The notes under the pieces: model-generated | Told to the model about the DNA's origin: nothing | Databases searched by the model: none | Seen by the model: the letters and a program-made list of their open reading frames with translations, nothing else | Shown here: positions 7,740 to 15,937 of the stretch, piece by piece | How positions within the stretch are numbered: position 1 is the stretch's first letter | Layout of the letters: the number at the start of each line of letters is the position of its first letter | Program-made: the position numbers and the translations under genes | Source of the DNA: Nitrospirota bacterium | GTDB lineage: Bacteria; Nitrospirota; Thermodesulfovibrionia; Thermodesulfovibrionales; SM23-35 | Reading direction: 5' to 3' | Length of the DNA: 57,985 bases | Assembly (NCBI GenBank): GCA_014859105.1 | Contig: JACUUX010000011.1 | Coordinates: 1-57,985, forward strand

Positions 7740-9302
7740 CTACTTTGCATATTCAACGAATCTTGATTCTCTTATAACGGTAACTTTTATCTGTCCAGGA
7801 TATGTCATTTCTGACTCTATTTTCTTTGCAAGCTCCCTTGATAACATTGATGACATTTCATCGCTCATATCATCAGGTTTTACTATTATTCTTATTTCCC
7901 TTCCCGCCTGAATGGCATAGCATTTCTCGACACCTTTGTATGACAGGGCCATCTGTTCAAGGTTTTCAAGCCTCTTAAGATAATTCTCTATACTTTCTTT
8001 TCTTACCCCGGGACGGGCGGCGGAAAGAGCATCCGACGCAGCAACAATAGCGGCCTCGACAGTCGCAGGTTCTCCCTCTCCGTGGTGGACAAGTATCGCA
8101 TTTATAACCTTTTGATTCTCCCCGTATTTTTTTGCTATGTTCGCGCCTATGTCCTGATGAGAGCCTTCTACTTCATGGTCTACGGCCTTTCCTATATCAT
8201 GCAAAATTCCTGCTCTCTTTGCCAGTTTAACGTCCACTTTCAGTTCGCCGGCCATTATACCTGAGAGGTATGCTACTTCCCTTGAATGTTGAAGAACGTT
8301 TTGACCATAAGATGTCCGGTATTTTAATCTTCCAATAAGCTTTATTAGTTCAGGGTGAATGCCTGAGAGACCGAAATCGAAAACGGCCTTTTCTCCCTCC
8401 TCTCTTATATATGCTTCTACTTCTTTTTTTACTTTTTCAACTATTTCTTCAATTCTGGTGGGGTGTATCCTGCCATCCGTTATCAGCCTTTCAAGCGAAA
8501 GTCTCGCAATCTCGCGCCTCACGGGGTCAAAAGTAGATAATGTTACGGTTTCAGGGGTATCATCAACAATAAGGTCAACCCCGGTTGCAGCCTCAAGTGC
8601 TCTTATATTTCTTCCTTCTCTACCTATTATTCTTCCTTTCATTTCATCATTGGGAAGGTTTACAGAAGTGACTGTTGCGTCAGAGACATAATCACTGGCA
8701 TATCTTTGAATAGCAAGGCCTATTATTTCTTTTGCCTTCTTCTCTGCATTTTCTCTTCCCTCATCTTCTATTCGTTTAGCGAGCCTAGCAGCCTCGAATT
8801 TCGATTCTTCTTCTATTTTCTTAAGAAGTTCCACTCGTGCATCTCCTGAACTCAGTCCGGATATCTTCTCAAGCAATTGTGTCTGTTCCTTGATTAGCTT
8901 ACTGTAAGTGCTCTCTTTGTCCTGTATAGACCTTTCTTTTAATGTATAATCTTTTTCCCTTTTAGTGAGTTCCTGTTCCCGCTTTTCAATCTGCTCAAAT
9001 TTTCTTTCGAATACCTCATCTTTCTGCCTTAGCCTTCTATCGAGGTGATTTAGTTCAGAACGTCTTTCTCTTAGCTCTTTTTCAACTTCTGCCTTGGCCT
9101 GATAAACAATGTCTTTTGCCTCTAAATGTGCCTCCTTTTTTATCCTGTCAGCTTCCTTCCGCGTCTCTTCGATTATCTTTTCTTTCTCTTTTTCAATTTC
9201 AATCTTTTTATTTTTGAGTTTCGACCGGGCAACAATGGCGTAAATCAAGCCCGCAATAAGCCCCGTCAGAACAGCTATCAGTAAATATCCTATCTGGTTC
9301 AT
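7740..9302 (-). CDS. rny: Ribonuclease Y
   Basis: A membrane-anchored endoribonuclease that initiates mRNA decay. The 520 residues show the canonical order: an N-terminal transmembrane helix (about 3-24), a long charged coiled coil (about 28-190), a KH domain with [10 protein letters not shown] at 223-232, and an HD domain with H368-D369 in [11 protein letters not shown]. The length matches the family. It is transcribed with ymdB, and a 6S RNA gene lies upstream on the same strand. Confidence 0.97.
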   Translation of the reverse strand: MNQIGYLLIAVLTGLIAGLIYAIVARSKLKNKKIEIEKEKEKIIEETRKEADRIKKEAHLEAKDIVYQAKAEVEKELRERRSELNHLDRRLRQKDEVFERKFEQIEKREQELTKREKDYTLKERSIQDKESTYSKLIKEQTQLLEKISGLSSGDARVELLKKIEEESKFEAARLAKRIEDEGRENAEKKAKEIIGLAIQRYASDYVSDATVTSVNLPNDEMKGRIIGREGRNIRALEAATGVDLIVDDTPETVTLSTFDPVRREIARLSLERLITDGRIHPTRIEEIVEKVKKEVEAYIREEGEKAVFDFGLSGIHPELIKLIGRLKYRTSYGQNVLQHSREVAYLSGIMAGELKVDVKLAKRAGILHDIGKAVDHEVEGSHQDIGANIAKKYGENQKVINAILVHHGEGEPATVEAAIVAASDALSAARPGVRKESIENYLKRLENLEQMALSYKGVEKCYAIQAGREIRIIVKPDDMSDEMSSMLSRELAKKIESEMTYPGQIKVTVIRESRFVEYAK

Positions 9303-9549
9303 CTATGACAAACCCCCTTCCTATATCCTCCCTGTAAGCAGAGGGATTCTATAAACACACAAAAGCTTTTTTAAAGGATGTTGCTTTAAATGACTGGATT
9401 ATGACTTTAAAGCGACTTCTGGAGGTGAGAAATATTTAATTTTGTGAATAATTTTCAATTTGACGTCTATTATATGATTAATTTTAATCTTAATCCTCCG
9501 TAAAAACATTAATGTCATAATTACCAGCTCTGGAAAAAATAAACCCGCC

Positions 9550-9700
9550 CTGCCGTGTAAGGAGAAATTAGATCCGCCTAAAAAATAGGTGGGTACCCTG
9601 AAAGAGTCTTCAGGCTTCCCCGCTCTTTTGATGCGGGGCCTGCACACCAACCCTCTACCCGGGCTCCCAAAAGATCTAATTTGCCGGATCAATATTCTCA
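9550..9700 (-). ncRNA. ssrS: 6S RNA
   Basis: On the minus strand, GGTTGGTGTGCAGGC is followed by a GC-rich hairpin (CCCCGC / GCGGGG) and AAGCCTGAAGAC. This closely matches the segment around the central region of Escherichia coli 6S RNA (GGUUGGUGAGCAUGC ... GAAGCCUUAAAAC). The ends close with a perfect 10-bp stem, AAATTAGATC (9673-9682 on the plus numbering) with GATCTAATTT (9565-9574). The result is the long irregular hairpin that mimics an open promoter and binds the sigma-70 holoenzyme. Outer boundaries are approximate. A 123-codon reading frame across it is a shadow. Nothing else is recognised between 9303 and 9550. Confidence 0.85.
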
Positions 9701-9936
9701 CCTTATCACCAACAGGGCAGGCATATTTATTTAATTTATAGAGCAACCTCCTATTTATCTTTTCATTCATAATTTAGGATAAAATAAAAATATATTTTAT
9801 AGCAAGCGAATTTTATACGGGATTAAACAAATCCTGCATGAAATGAGCATTGGGGAACTTCACAGTTCCAAAATAGAAGAAATAATTTTTTCAATAGGTT
9901 GGATTAATAATTATAAAGTATATGTTAAAGGATTTG

Positions 9937-10596
9937 TTAATTCTTTGGTACAGCTCTTGGAATCAGGTATGTGCAGGAAGGATTTCCATCAGATAAACAT
10001 TCCTCACGATTTACATCCTTACCGAAAAGATCTTTGTACATTTGCAATTCATAACGGCAAGCCTCTTTGAATTCAGACGCTAATTTATAAATAGGGCAAT
10101 TAAATTGTTTTAAACTGTAATGATTATTAGTTTCAGAAAGTTCAACAAAATATCCTTTTAATGAAAGTAAATCCTTGAACTCCACGATCTTATCCTCTAA
10201 GGTCTTCTTATGCGAAAGGGCTTCTTTTATGTCTTTAAGTAGCCTATTTTTACGCCATTTAAATATACTGTCTATCTTATCACGTCCTTCATTTTTCTCG
10301 ATGTCTTTAAAAACATTTATAATAAAATCATCATATGCCTTAGGGAAAAGCTCGTCAGCCTTATCTGTAAGTTTATAGAGAAAAGCCGGTCTCCCTATGC
10401 CCTGCCTTTTTGTCAAATAGTCTATAAGTCCCCTTTTTTCCAGAGACAACAGATGTTGTCTTATTCCCATAGAGGTTATATTTAATTCCCTGCTGAAGTC
10501 ACCGATTGACATAGGGCCTTTTCTTTTAAGAAGCAGGATTATCTTTTCTCTTGTTGGATTTTCATTAAAGACTGACCACATAGGTAAAAATAGCAT
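9937..10596 (-). CDS. SufR-like helix-turn-helix regulator with C-terminal cysteine cluster
   Basis: The 219-residue protein has an N-terminal winged helix-turn-helix (about residues 12-75; SIGDFSRELNITSMGIRQHLLSLEKRGLI split over two helices, then a GRP wing). The C-terminal domain carries four cysteines, C167, C180, C200 and C208, in the pattern seen in SufR-type [Fe-S]-sensing repressors. By analogy it may sense iron-sulfur status; no suf genes are in the window. An in-frame ATG at 10581 is an alternative start, and neither has a ribosome binding site. An imperfect AT-rich dyad (AAAAATATC / GATATATTTTT, 10628-10650) upstream could be its own operator. Confidence 0.82.
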   Translation of the reverse strand: MLFLPMWSVFNENPTREKIILLLKRKGPMSIGDFSRELNITSMGIRQHLLSLEKRGLIDYLTKRQGIGRPAFLYKLTDKADELFPKAYDDFIINVFKDIEKNEGRDKIDSIFKWRKNRLLKDIKEALSHKKTLEDKIVEFKDLLSLKGYFVELSETNNHYSLKQFNCPIYKLASEFKEACRYELQMYKDLFGKDVNREECLSDGNPSCTYLIPRAVPKN

Positions 10597-10649
10597 AAAT
10601 GGGTATTTTTGTAAATAAAATTAAATAAAAATATCTTTTGATATATTTT

Positions 10650-10710
10650 TTATTTTGCAACTTCTATTCTGTCGCGTCCCTTGGTCTTAGCTTGATAACT
10701 ATACCCTGTT
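10650..10710 (-). pseudogene. Remnant of a GGDEF (diguanylate cyclase) C-terminus
   Basis: On the minus strand, the last 18 codons before a TAA at 10650 read YSYQAKTKGRDRIEVAK after a glycine. This is the characteristic end of a GGDEF domain (ALYxAKxxGRNR...). No GGDEF motif or earlier domain sequence is recognisable upstream, so only the tail survives. Confidence 0.6.
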
Positions 10711-10818
10711 GAAAATGAATGGCAAATATAATTTTTAATCAAAAATAGAATCTGTATTTTCGATGAGATATCAAACATACTATTGTTAATATAACTATCG
10801 GTTTGATAAACTCTTTCT

Positions 10819-12342
10819 ATGACAAAAAAATTATACCAGCTGATTATTCCCAGACTCGATGGAGAAGCTGTCAATTCTGAATCCTATAAGAAGAAGATAT
10901 TTGAGCTTGTTGAAAGAGGGATTGGTGGATTTATTCTCTTCGGAGGGAAGAAAGATAATATAAAGAAGTTTATTGACAGTATACAGTCATATTCGGAAAT
11001 ACCACTTTTTATAGCATCTGATATTGAATATGGTGTAGGACAGCAGATAGAGAATTGCACAGTGTTTCCATGCCAGATGGCTGTGTCAGCAGCAATTAAA
11101 AAGAACAGCACAGACGATATTAGCATTCTTGAAAATGCAGTAAAGGCCCTCGCTGATGAGGCAAAGGATATAGGAATAAATATGCCACTCATACCTGTTC
11201 TTGATGTAAACCAGAACCCGGACAACCCGATAATTTGCACAAGGGCATTTTCAGGAAATCCCGAAGACGTGTCGTGGTTTGGTTCCAAATATATAGAAAT
11301 ACTGGAAAGTGCCGGGTTAATAAGTTGTGCCAAGCACTTTCCAGGACATGGTGATACATCCGTTGACTCCCACAAATCACTTCCTGTAATCAAAAAATCT
11401 TATGAGGAATTGATGGAAATTGACATATTGCCATTCAGGGATACTGTGAAAGCAGGCTTTGGCAGCATAATGATAGGACATCTCAGAATTCCTGCGGTTG
11501 ATGATAAACCGGCAACTTTGTCGAGAAAGATAATAACCACTCTTTTAAGGGAAGAGTTGGGATTTGATGGCCTTGTAATTACAGATGCCCTGAATATGAG
11601 CGCTTTGAAAAACTTTAAACATATACCTTCGCGATGCATAAAAGCTGGCGCTGATATTTTACTGCATCCGGTCGACCCTGATATGACGGTAAAAGAATTA
11701 ATAAATGCAATTGAATTAAAAGAAATTTCCGAAGAACAAATAGATGAAACACTGAGCCGTATTTTCGAGGCTAAAGCAAAGATTCGAAAGATTAAGAGGT
11801 TAAAGGTTGATTATAATAGACATAAGGATCTGTCATTAAAAATTACTGATATGTCCATAAGTGTGCTGAAAAAAGCAAAGGGAGTGCTGCCACTTAAGAA
11901 TAAAGAAAAGGTTTGTGTAATTTTTGCAGGTGATAATAGATTGTTTTCCTTTTCTCCTTTCAGAAATCGTTTCAGAAATATTTATACTATTGACCGCCAC
12001 ATTTCCCCCTTACAAAGGGGGGTCAAAGGGGGGTTAACCGAAGATAAAGCAGAAAAACTCGGTAAAATTACAATATTTTGCATATTCACAAGTGTTACTG
12101 CCTGGAGAGGAAGTTCAGGAATTGATCAAAATATAAGGGAAAAAATCAGTGAACTTATTAAAAAAGCAAGGCAATCGGTCGTTATATCTTTTGGCAGTCC
12201 TTATGTTTTACGCCATTTTAAGGCGGCTGACATTCTCATAGCCGCCTATGAGGCAACGGCGCAGGCTCAATCTGCTGTTATAAAGTGTTTAGAGGGATTA
12301 TTAGAATTTAAAGGACGAATTCCTGTTAATGTCAGTTTATGA
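10819..12342 (+). CDS. Glycoside hydrolase family 3, NagZ-type beta-N-acetylhexosaminidase
   Basis: Family 3 enzymes of this type remove N-acetylglucosamine from peptidoglycan fragments during recycling. The TIM barrel carries the KHFPGHGDT...DSH loop (K172-H185), whose histidine is the general acid in NagZ, and the nucleophile D256 in VITDALNM. No signal peptide is seen. A second domain (about 340-507) follows, unlike the single-domain E. coli enzyme. Residues about 394-405 (HISPLQRGVKGG) are encoded by an inserted palindromic repeat that keeps the frame. A TTGTTA-N16-GATAAA promoter ends 8 bases before the ATG, and there is no ribosome binding site. Confidence 0.9.
   Translation: MTKKLYQLIIPRLDGEAVNSESYKKKIFELVERGIGGFILFGGKKDNIKKFIDSIQSYSEIPLFIASDIEYGVGQQIENCTVFPCQMAVSAAIKKNSTDDISILENAVKALADEAKDIGINMPLIPVLDVNQNPDNPIICTRAFSGNPEDVSWFGSKYIEILESAGLISCAKHFPGHGDTSVDSHKSLPVIKKSYEELMEIDILPFRDTVKAGFGSIMIGHLRIPAVDDKPATLSRKIITTLLREELGFDGLVITDALNMSALKNFKHIPSRCIKAGADILLHPVDPDMTVKELINAIELKEISEEQIDETLSRIFEAKAKIRKIKRLKVDYNRHKDLSLKITDMSISVLKKAKGVLPLKNKEKVCVIFAGDNRLFSFSPFRNRFRNIYTIDRHISPLQRGVKGGLTEDKAEKLGKITIFCIFTSVTAWRGSSGIDQNIREKISELIKKARQSVVISFGSPYVLRHFKAADILIAAYEATAQAQSAVIKCLEGLLEFKGRIPVNVSL
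12005..12037. repeat. CCCCCTTACAAAGGGGGG-type repeat inside the NagZ gene
   Basis: This is the same family as the palindromes at 586-617 and 19748-19787. It is inserted in frame in the C-terminal domain coding region. Confidence 0.8.
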
Positions 12343-13259
12343 AATTAGATACAGTTTATTACAGGGGTGAAATTAATAAGCCGGCACTCGTATTCATTCA
12401 TGGTATAGGCATGAATAAGGATATATGGATAAACCCTTCCAATGCCTGCATCCTCGGAGAGAGATTTCCACTAAAGATTCTTTTAAGAAAGCAAATTCAG
12501 GGTGAAGGAGAAGAGTCAACAAAAAAGAATCAACAATGTAATGATCTAAAAACAACTTTCGATGATCTCAGGCAAAAGGGATATAACGTAATAACATGGA
12601 GTCAGAGGAGGCCTTCGGGACCAGTAGATTCTGTTGTTAAAGAGTTAAACGAGATTATAAAAATTACTAAAGAAATGACAGATTCCGGTATTATCCTTAT
12701 CGGACACAGCAGGGGAGGGCTTGTCGGAAGGAAGTATCTCTTGAAAAGAGATAAGGCAATAAAAGCTCTTGTTACAATTTCTTCCCCTCATAAAGGCAGT
12801 TCAATAGCACATATTGCAAAATATTTGTCTCCTCTTGTTTCCATAACAGAACCTTTTGTTCCAAAGGGTGAAAAGGGTACGTTATCTTTTTCAATAAAAA
12901 GGATACTTGAATTCCTTAAAAGCAGGGCACTCAAAGAACTCCTGCCCGATTCAGCATTCTTCAGGAACCTTAAAGATGAACCTTTAGACTGGGTTTATTA
13001 CATCTCTGCTGGTGGAACAAACCCCACACTTTTGCATATTTATCACATTTACATACCTGACATTTTTGAGAAGATAATACCCGAAAAATTTTATCCTGAA
13101 GAGTTCAAGAGAGGGAGAGGTGATGGTCTGGTATCCGCTGAAAGTTCAAAAATTCCCTGGGGTAACGAACATTATAATTTCGATTTAAATCATGCGGAGA
13201 TATTGTTTGATAAAGGCGTGAGGGATGTGCTGGCAGAGGCAGTAGAGAAGATACGATAA
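12339..13259 (+). CDS. Alpha/beta hydrolase (lipase/PGAP1-like)
   Basis: The 306-residue hydrolase has the nucleophile elbow GHSRGG (S124), an oxyanion HGIG motif at residues 21-24 and a candidate catalytic histidine in LNHAEILFD near the C-terminus. The fold resembles triacylglycerol-lipase and PGAP1-type esterases. The substrate cannot be read from sequence, and no signal peptide is present. The ATG overlaps the preceding stop (ATGA), so it is translated with the hexosaminidase. Confidence 0.8.
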   Translation: MKLDTVYYRGEINKPALVFIHGIGMNKDIWINPSNACILGERFPLKILLRKQIQGEGEESTKKNQQCNDLKTTFDDLRQKGYNVITWSQRRPSGPVDSVVKELNEIIKITKEMTDSGIILIGHSRGGLVGRKYLLKRDKAIKALVTISSPHKGSSIAHIAKYLSPLVSITEPFVPKGEKGTLSFSIKRILEFLKSRALKELLPDSAFFRNLKDEPLDWVYYISAGGTNPTLLHIYHIYIPDIFEKIIPEKFYPEEFKRGRGDGLVSAESSKIPWGNEHYNFDLNHAEILFDKGVRDVLAEAVEKIR

Positions 13260-13263
13260 TTTT

Positions 13264-13287
13264 AAGCGGGGTTAGAGAACCCCGCTT
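13264..13287. terminator. Hairpin terminator between convergent genes
   Basis: A 10-bp perfect stem (AAGCGGGGTT / AACCCCGCTT) with an AGAG loop lies between the hydrolase and the btuB-like gene. It can serve either strand, though no long T-run follows. Confidence 0.7.
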
Positions 13288-13310
13288 ATCGATAACCTTC
13301 AAATTTCTCA

Positions 13311-15191
13311 CTAAATACTTATTCTTACTCCTCCGAAAACAGAAAATCCCGGTGTTCCATAACTTCCGATTTCTTCGTAATCCTCGTCAAGCAGATTATC
13401 AATCCTCATAAATAGAGTCATCCATTTTGATGTTCTGTAATTGCCGGCTACGTTAACGATCGAGTATGAAGATAGATTTCTTTTTACCAGACTATCCAAT
13501 CTTTTACTGACAAAAGTATAATTAACAATAGCCGATATATCCTTCTTTGAGAGCTCTGCGGACAGATTGAACTTATCTTTTGGTCTGAAAGGCAAGTTCT
13601 GTCCGGTAGCCTCATCTTTAGTATCGAGACGCATGTAACCTGCTTTGATGGTTACCTCATCTGTCATTTTTAAAATTGTATTTGCCTCGATACCTTTAAC
13701 CTTTGCCCTTGAGATGTTTGCCGCACTAAAGGTAAATGGGTCAGTCTGAATCAGGTTCTTATATCTCTGATCAAAATATGTTAAATATACAGACATATTT
13801 TTGAAAACATCTTTTTCCATGCTGATCTCCCATGATGTACACTCCTCGGGCCTCAGACGCGGGTTTCCATAGAAAGGGAAAAACAATTCGTTAAACTTGG
13901 GTGCTCTGAAACCGGTGGCATAGCTGCTTTTAATCCTTAAAGCGTGCCGCCTGATGTTATATGCTGCACCGATCCTGTAGGTCGTCTTGTTTCCGAAAGT
14001 CTCGTGGTCATCATATCTTAAGCCTGCGTTCAAGAAGACCTGTTCCTGAAGAAACTTCAAAATATTATTTACATAGACTGCTTTATTAATCAGAGACCTG
14101 TCGAAATTGCCTTCATTTTCTCCCTTTTCATTTCTATATTCGGCACCCACTGTGAGCGTGTAAGAGTTGATCAGGTAAAAATTATGTTGCCAGTCGATAG
14201 TTTCCATTTGTGAAATAATGTCGTAGTTATTAAAGATGGTGTCCGGATCCCTTCCTTTCAAAGAGTCTCTGACTATCGAAGCGGTCAATATTTGCTCCCA
14301 AGTATCAGATATAAATAGTTTTCCTTTACCTGAAAGGCTATAGTGATGTAAATGCTGGACATAGTTTATGGCATCTACTGCCTGTTTTTTAAAAAAATCG
14401 AAATCGTCAAATTCGGAACGTCCATAATAATGCCTTCCTGAGAATTCAAGTTCAAATTTCTCGGCTGGTTTAATACCAAATTTTCCTGAAAAATTGGCAT
14501 TTCTATATCCATCCCTTTCGGTGCCGCCTTTTGCAGAGGATATCCCGTCCGTGGAGAAATAGGATGCGGTAGCCCTGTAGTCATATTCTCTGACTCCGCC
14601 GGAAAAAGTCATAGAGGATTTATACGTCCCGAATGAACCGGATTCTAAAGACACATTAGTTTTTGGCTTGCCCGTTCCTTTTTTCGTTATGATATTTATC
14701 ACTCCGGCCATTGCCTCTGAGCCGTACACTGTACTTTGCGGACCTTTTACTAACTCAATTCTTTCTATGTCGTCAACTGTTATACCTGAAAAATCGAATG
14801 AACCGGTATTGGTGCTGTTAACCTTTATTCCGTCTATCAGTATCAGCGTTTGTGAGGAGCCTGCCCCGCGTAAGAGAAGAGTGGCATTGCCTCCGGGACC
14901 TCCATTCTGGACAAGATTCAATTCAGGAATCTTTCTCAGAACATCTGTTATAAAATTAACATTCATCTTCTTGATATAATCATTCTTGATAACGATAACA
15001 TTACTTGTTGTTTCTTCGATTGCTTCTTCCATCTTTGCTGCTGTGACAACAATTTCTTCTAAAGATATGGCCTTTTCTTCTGCAAAAGAGAAAGTGAAAA
15101 GTAAAAAGTGAAAGGTGAAAAGTAATAAAATGCAAATAATTAGTCTTGAAAATTGATGATTGATGACTGATGACTGATGACTTGTTTTCAT
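13311..15191 (-). CDS. btuB: TonB-dependent outer membrane receptor, BtuB-like (vitamin B12)
   Basis: The 626-residue receptor has a signal peptide (cleavage probably after A37), a TonB box (about EEIVVTAAK, 45-53), a plug domain (VLRKIPELNLV, LLLRGAG, LIDGIKVN, IERIELVKGP, YGSEAMAGVINIITKKG) and a beta-barrel to the C-terminus. Cobalamin as the ligand is inferred from the cobalamin riboswitch directly upstream on the same strand. The 5' coding region is unusual: codons for residues about 3-12 and 22-34 are made of heptanucleotide repeats, so part of the signal peptide is repeat-derived. No B12 ABC transporter genes are adjacent. Confidence 0.9.
   Translation of the reverse strand: MKTSHQSSVINHQFSRLIICILLLFTFHFLLFTFSFAEEKAISLEEIVVTAAKMEEAIEETTSNVIVIKNDYIKKMNVNFITDVLRKIPELNLVQNGGPGGNATLLLRGAGSSQTLILIDGIKVNSTNTGSFDFSGITVDDIERIELVKGPQSTVYGSEAMAGVINIITKKGTGKPKTNVSLESGSFGTYKSSMTFSGGVREYDYRATASYFSTDGISSAKGGTERDGYRNANFSGKFGIKPAEKFELEFSGRHYYGRSEFDDFDFFKKQAVDAINYVQHLHHYSLSGKGKLFISDTWEQILTASIVRDSLKGRDPDTIFNNYDIISQMETIDWQHNFYLINSYTLTVGAEYRNEKGENEGNFDRSLINKAVYVNNILKFLQEQVFLNAGLRYDDHETFGNKTTYRIGAAYNIRRHALRIKSSYATGFRAPKFNELFFPFYGNPRLRPEECTSWEISMEKDVFKNMSVYLTYFDQRYKNLIQTDPFTFSAANISRAKVKGIEANTILKMTDEVTIKAGYMRLDTKDEATGQNLPFRPKDKFNLSAELSKKDISAIVNYTFVSKRLDSLVKRNLSSYSIVNVAGNYRTSKWMTLFMRIDNLLDEDYEEIGSYGTPGFSVFGGVRISI
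15094..15128. repeat. Heptanucleotide array encoding part of the BtuB signal peptide
   Basis: Five 7-base units on the plus strand: GTGAAAA, GTAAAAA, GTGAAAG, GTGAAAA, GTAATAA. Read on the minus strand they encode the Phe/Leu/Thr-rich hydrophobic core of the btuB signal peptide. Confidence 0.85.
15152..15183. repeat. Heptanucleotide array at the btuB start codon
   Basis: ATTGATG, ATTGATG, ACTGATG, ACTGATG, ACTT. It encodes residues about 3-12 of the receptor on the minus strand. Confidence 0.85.
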
Positions 15192-15216
15192 TTTTTCCTC
15201 CCTCGAGAAATTTTAA

Positions 15217-15452
15217 GCTGAGTTCTGTATGGTCCGGACAGGTCTTCCGGCTCAGGGCTACCTACTTGCCTGCCTTCCCATCATGGTATTACCCGTGACA
15301 GTGGCTGTTGGCAGTGTCAGTGTTTGTTGGTTTTACTATTAACTGATAACTGTTTACTGATCACTGCTGTTTTGGGCTTTCGTTCCCTTCACGGCTGCGG
15401 GGCAGCGGGAGAATCACTTTACCAGTTCACTCCTCTTCCCTGACATCCAGCC
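15217..15452 (-). promoter_or_regulatory. Cobalamin (AdoCbl) riboswitch
   Basis: On the minus strand the conserved elements appear in order: CAGGGAA, a B12-box-like CGCTGCCCCGCAGCCGTGAA, CGAAAGCCC, then CCACTGTC, GATGGGAAGGC, and AGCCGGAAGACCTG. Short outer pairing (GCTG..TGT with ACA..CAGC) closes the aptamer. It ends about 25 bases before the btuB ATG, where a GAGGGAGGA ribosome binding site lies, so B12 could block translation of the receptor. The aptamer is long (about 236 nt) because a heptanucleotide array sits in a variable peripheral stem. Confidence 0.92.
15335..15369. repeat. Heptanucleotide array inside the riboswitch
   Basis: ACTATTA, ACTGATA, ACTGTTT, ACTGATC, ACTGCTG: five 7-base units starting with ACT, located in the peripheral, non-conserved part of the aptamer. 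Confidence 0.85.
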
Positions 15453-15547
15453 AAATAAATTTCTAAATACTACTGAAATTCATCACCTCCTCTTAATTAA
15501 ATTCGTTATTTTATATCACACATCTTAGTAATTTTCAATAAGCTTAT

Positions 15548-15937
15548 TTACCAGCCAGCAATAAATTTATCTATCAGTTTTCCTTCATATTCCGGAAAAT
15601 CTTCAAAGTTTAGAGGGTTTTTACGGGTGAGATTTAATTTCAAAAGTTTGAAATTTAACTCTCTGATTTTTTTGAGCCTTTCTTTATCATCGTCAATCGT
15701 ATTTATTAAAGAGCATAAATTTACTATTTCGTTCCTCATCTCCAGCTCCGGCGGAATACAGCCTGCATTTTTCAGAAATTTATAGGCCATTCTGAGGTCT
15801 TCGGGAATAAAAGGTTCATCTACAAATTTTATTGGCCTGCCTTTTCCCTCGAGATTATCGAATTCTCCGTTTTCAATGGCCTCTATGATACGCCTTTCAG
15901 CAATTTTATAAAATATATCCATACCTTTAAGATACAC
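15548..15937 (-). CDS. DUF1992 (DnaJ homologue subfamily C member 28-type) protein
   Basis: A 129-residue protein matching the DUF1992 domain: IAERRIIEAIENGEFDNLEGKGRPI near the start (in two pieces), then PEDLRMAYKFLKNAGCIPPE and a charged helical C-terminus. Function is unknown; there is no J domain. The GTG start at 15937 overlaps the end of nadA and has AGGA upstream. The ATG at 15922 is an alternative but has poor spacing to AAAGG. Confidence 0.85.
   Translation of the reverse strand: MYLKGMDIFYKIAERRIIEAIENGEFDNLEGKGRPIKFVDEPFIPEDLRMAYKFLKNAGCIPPELEMRNEIVNLCSLINTIDDDKERLKKIRELNFKLLKLNLTRKNPLNFEDFPEYEGKLIDKFIAGW

Noticed and set aside
9399-9770. A 123-codon minus-strand frame upstream of rny
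   Set aside because: It runs straight through the 6S RNA hairpin and has no recognisable protein family.
10028-10070. Plus-strand frame opposite the SufR-like regulator
   Set aside because: Shadow of the minus-strand gene, whose HTH and cysteine motifs are clear.
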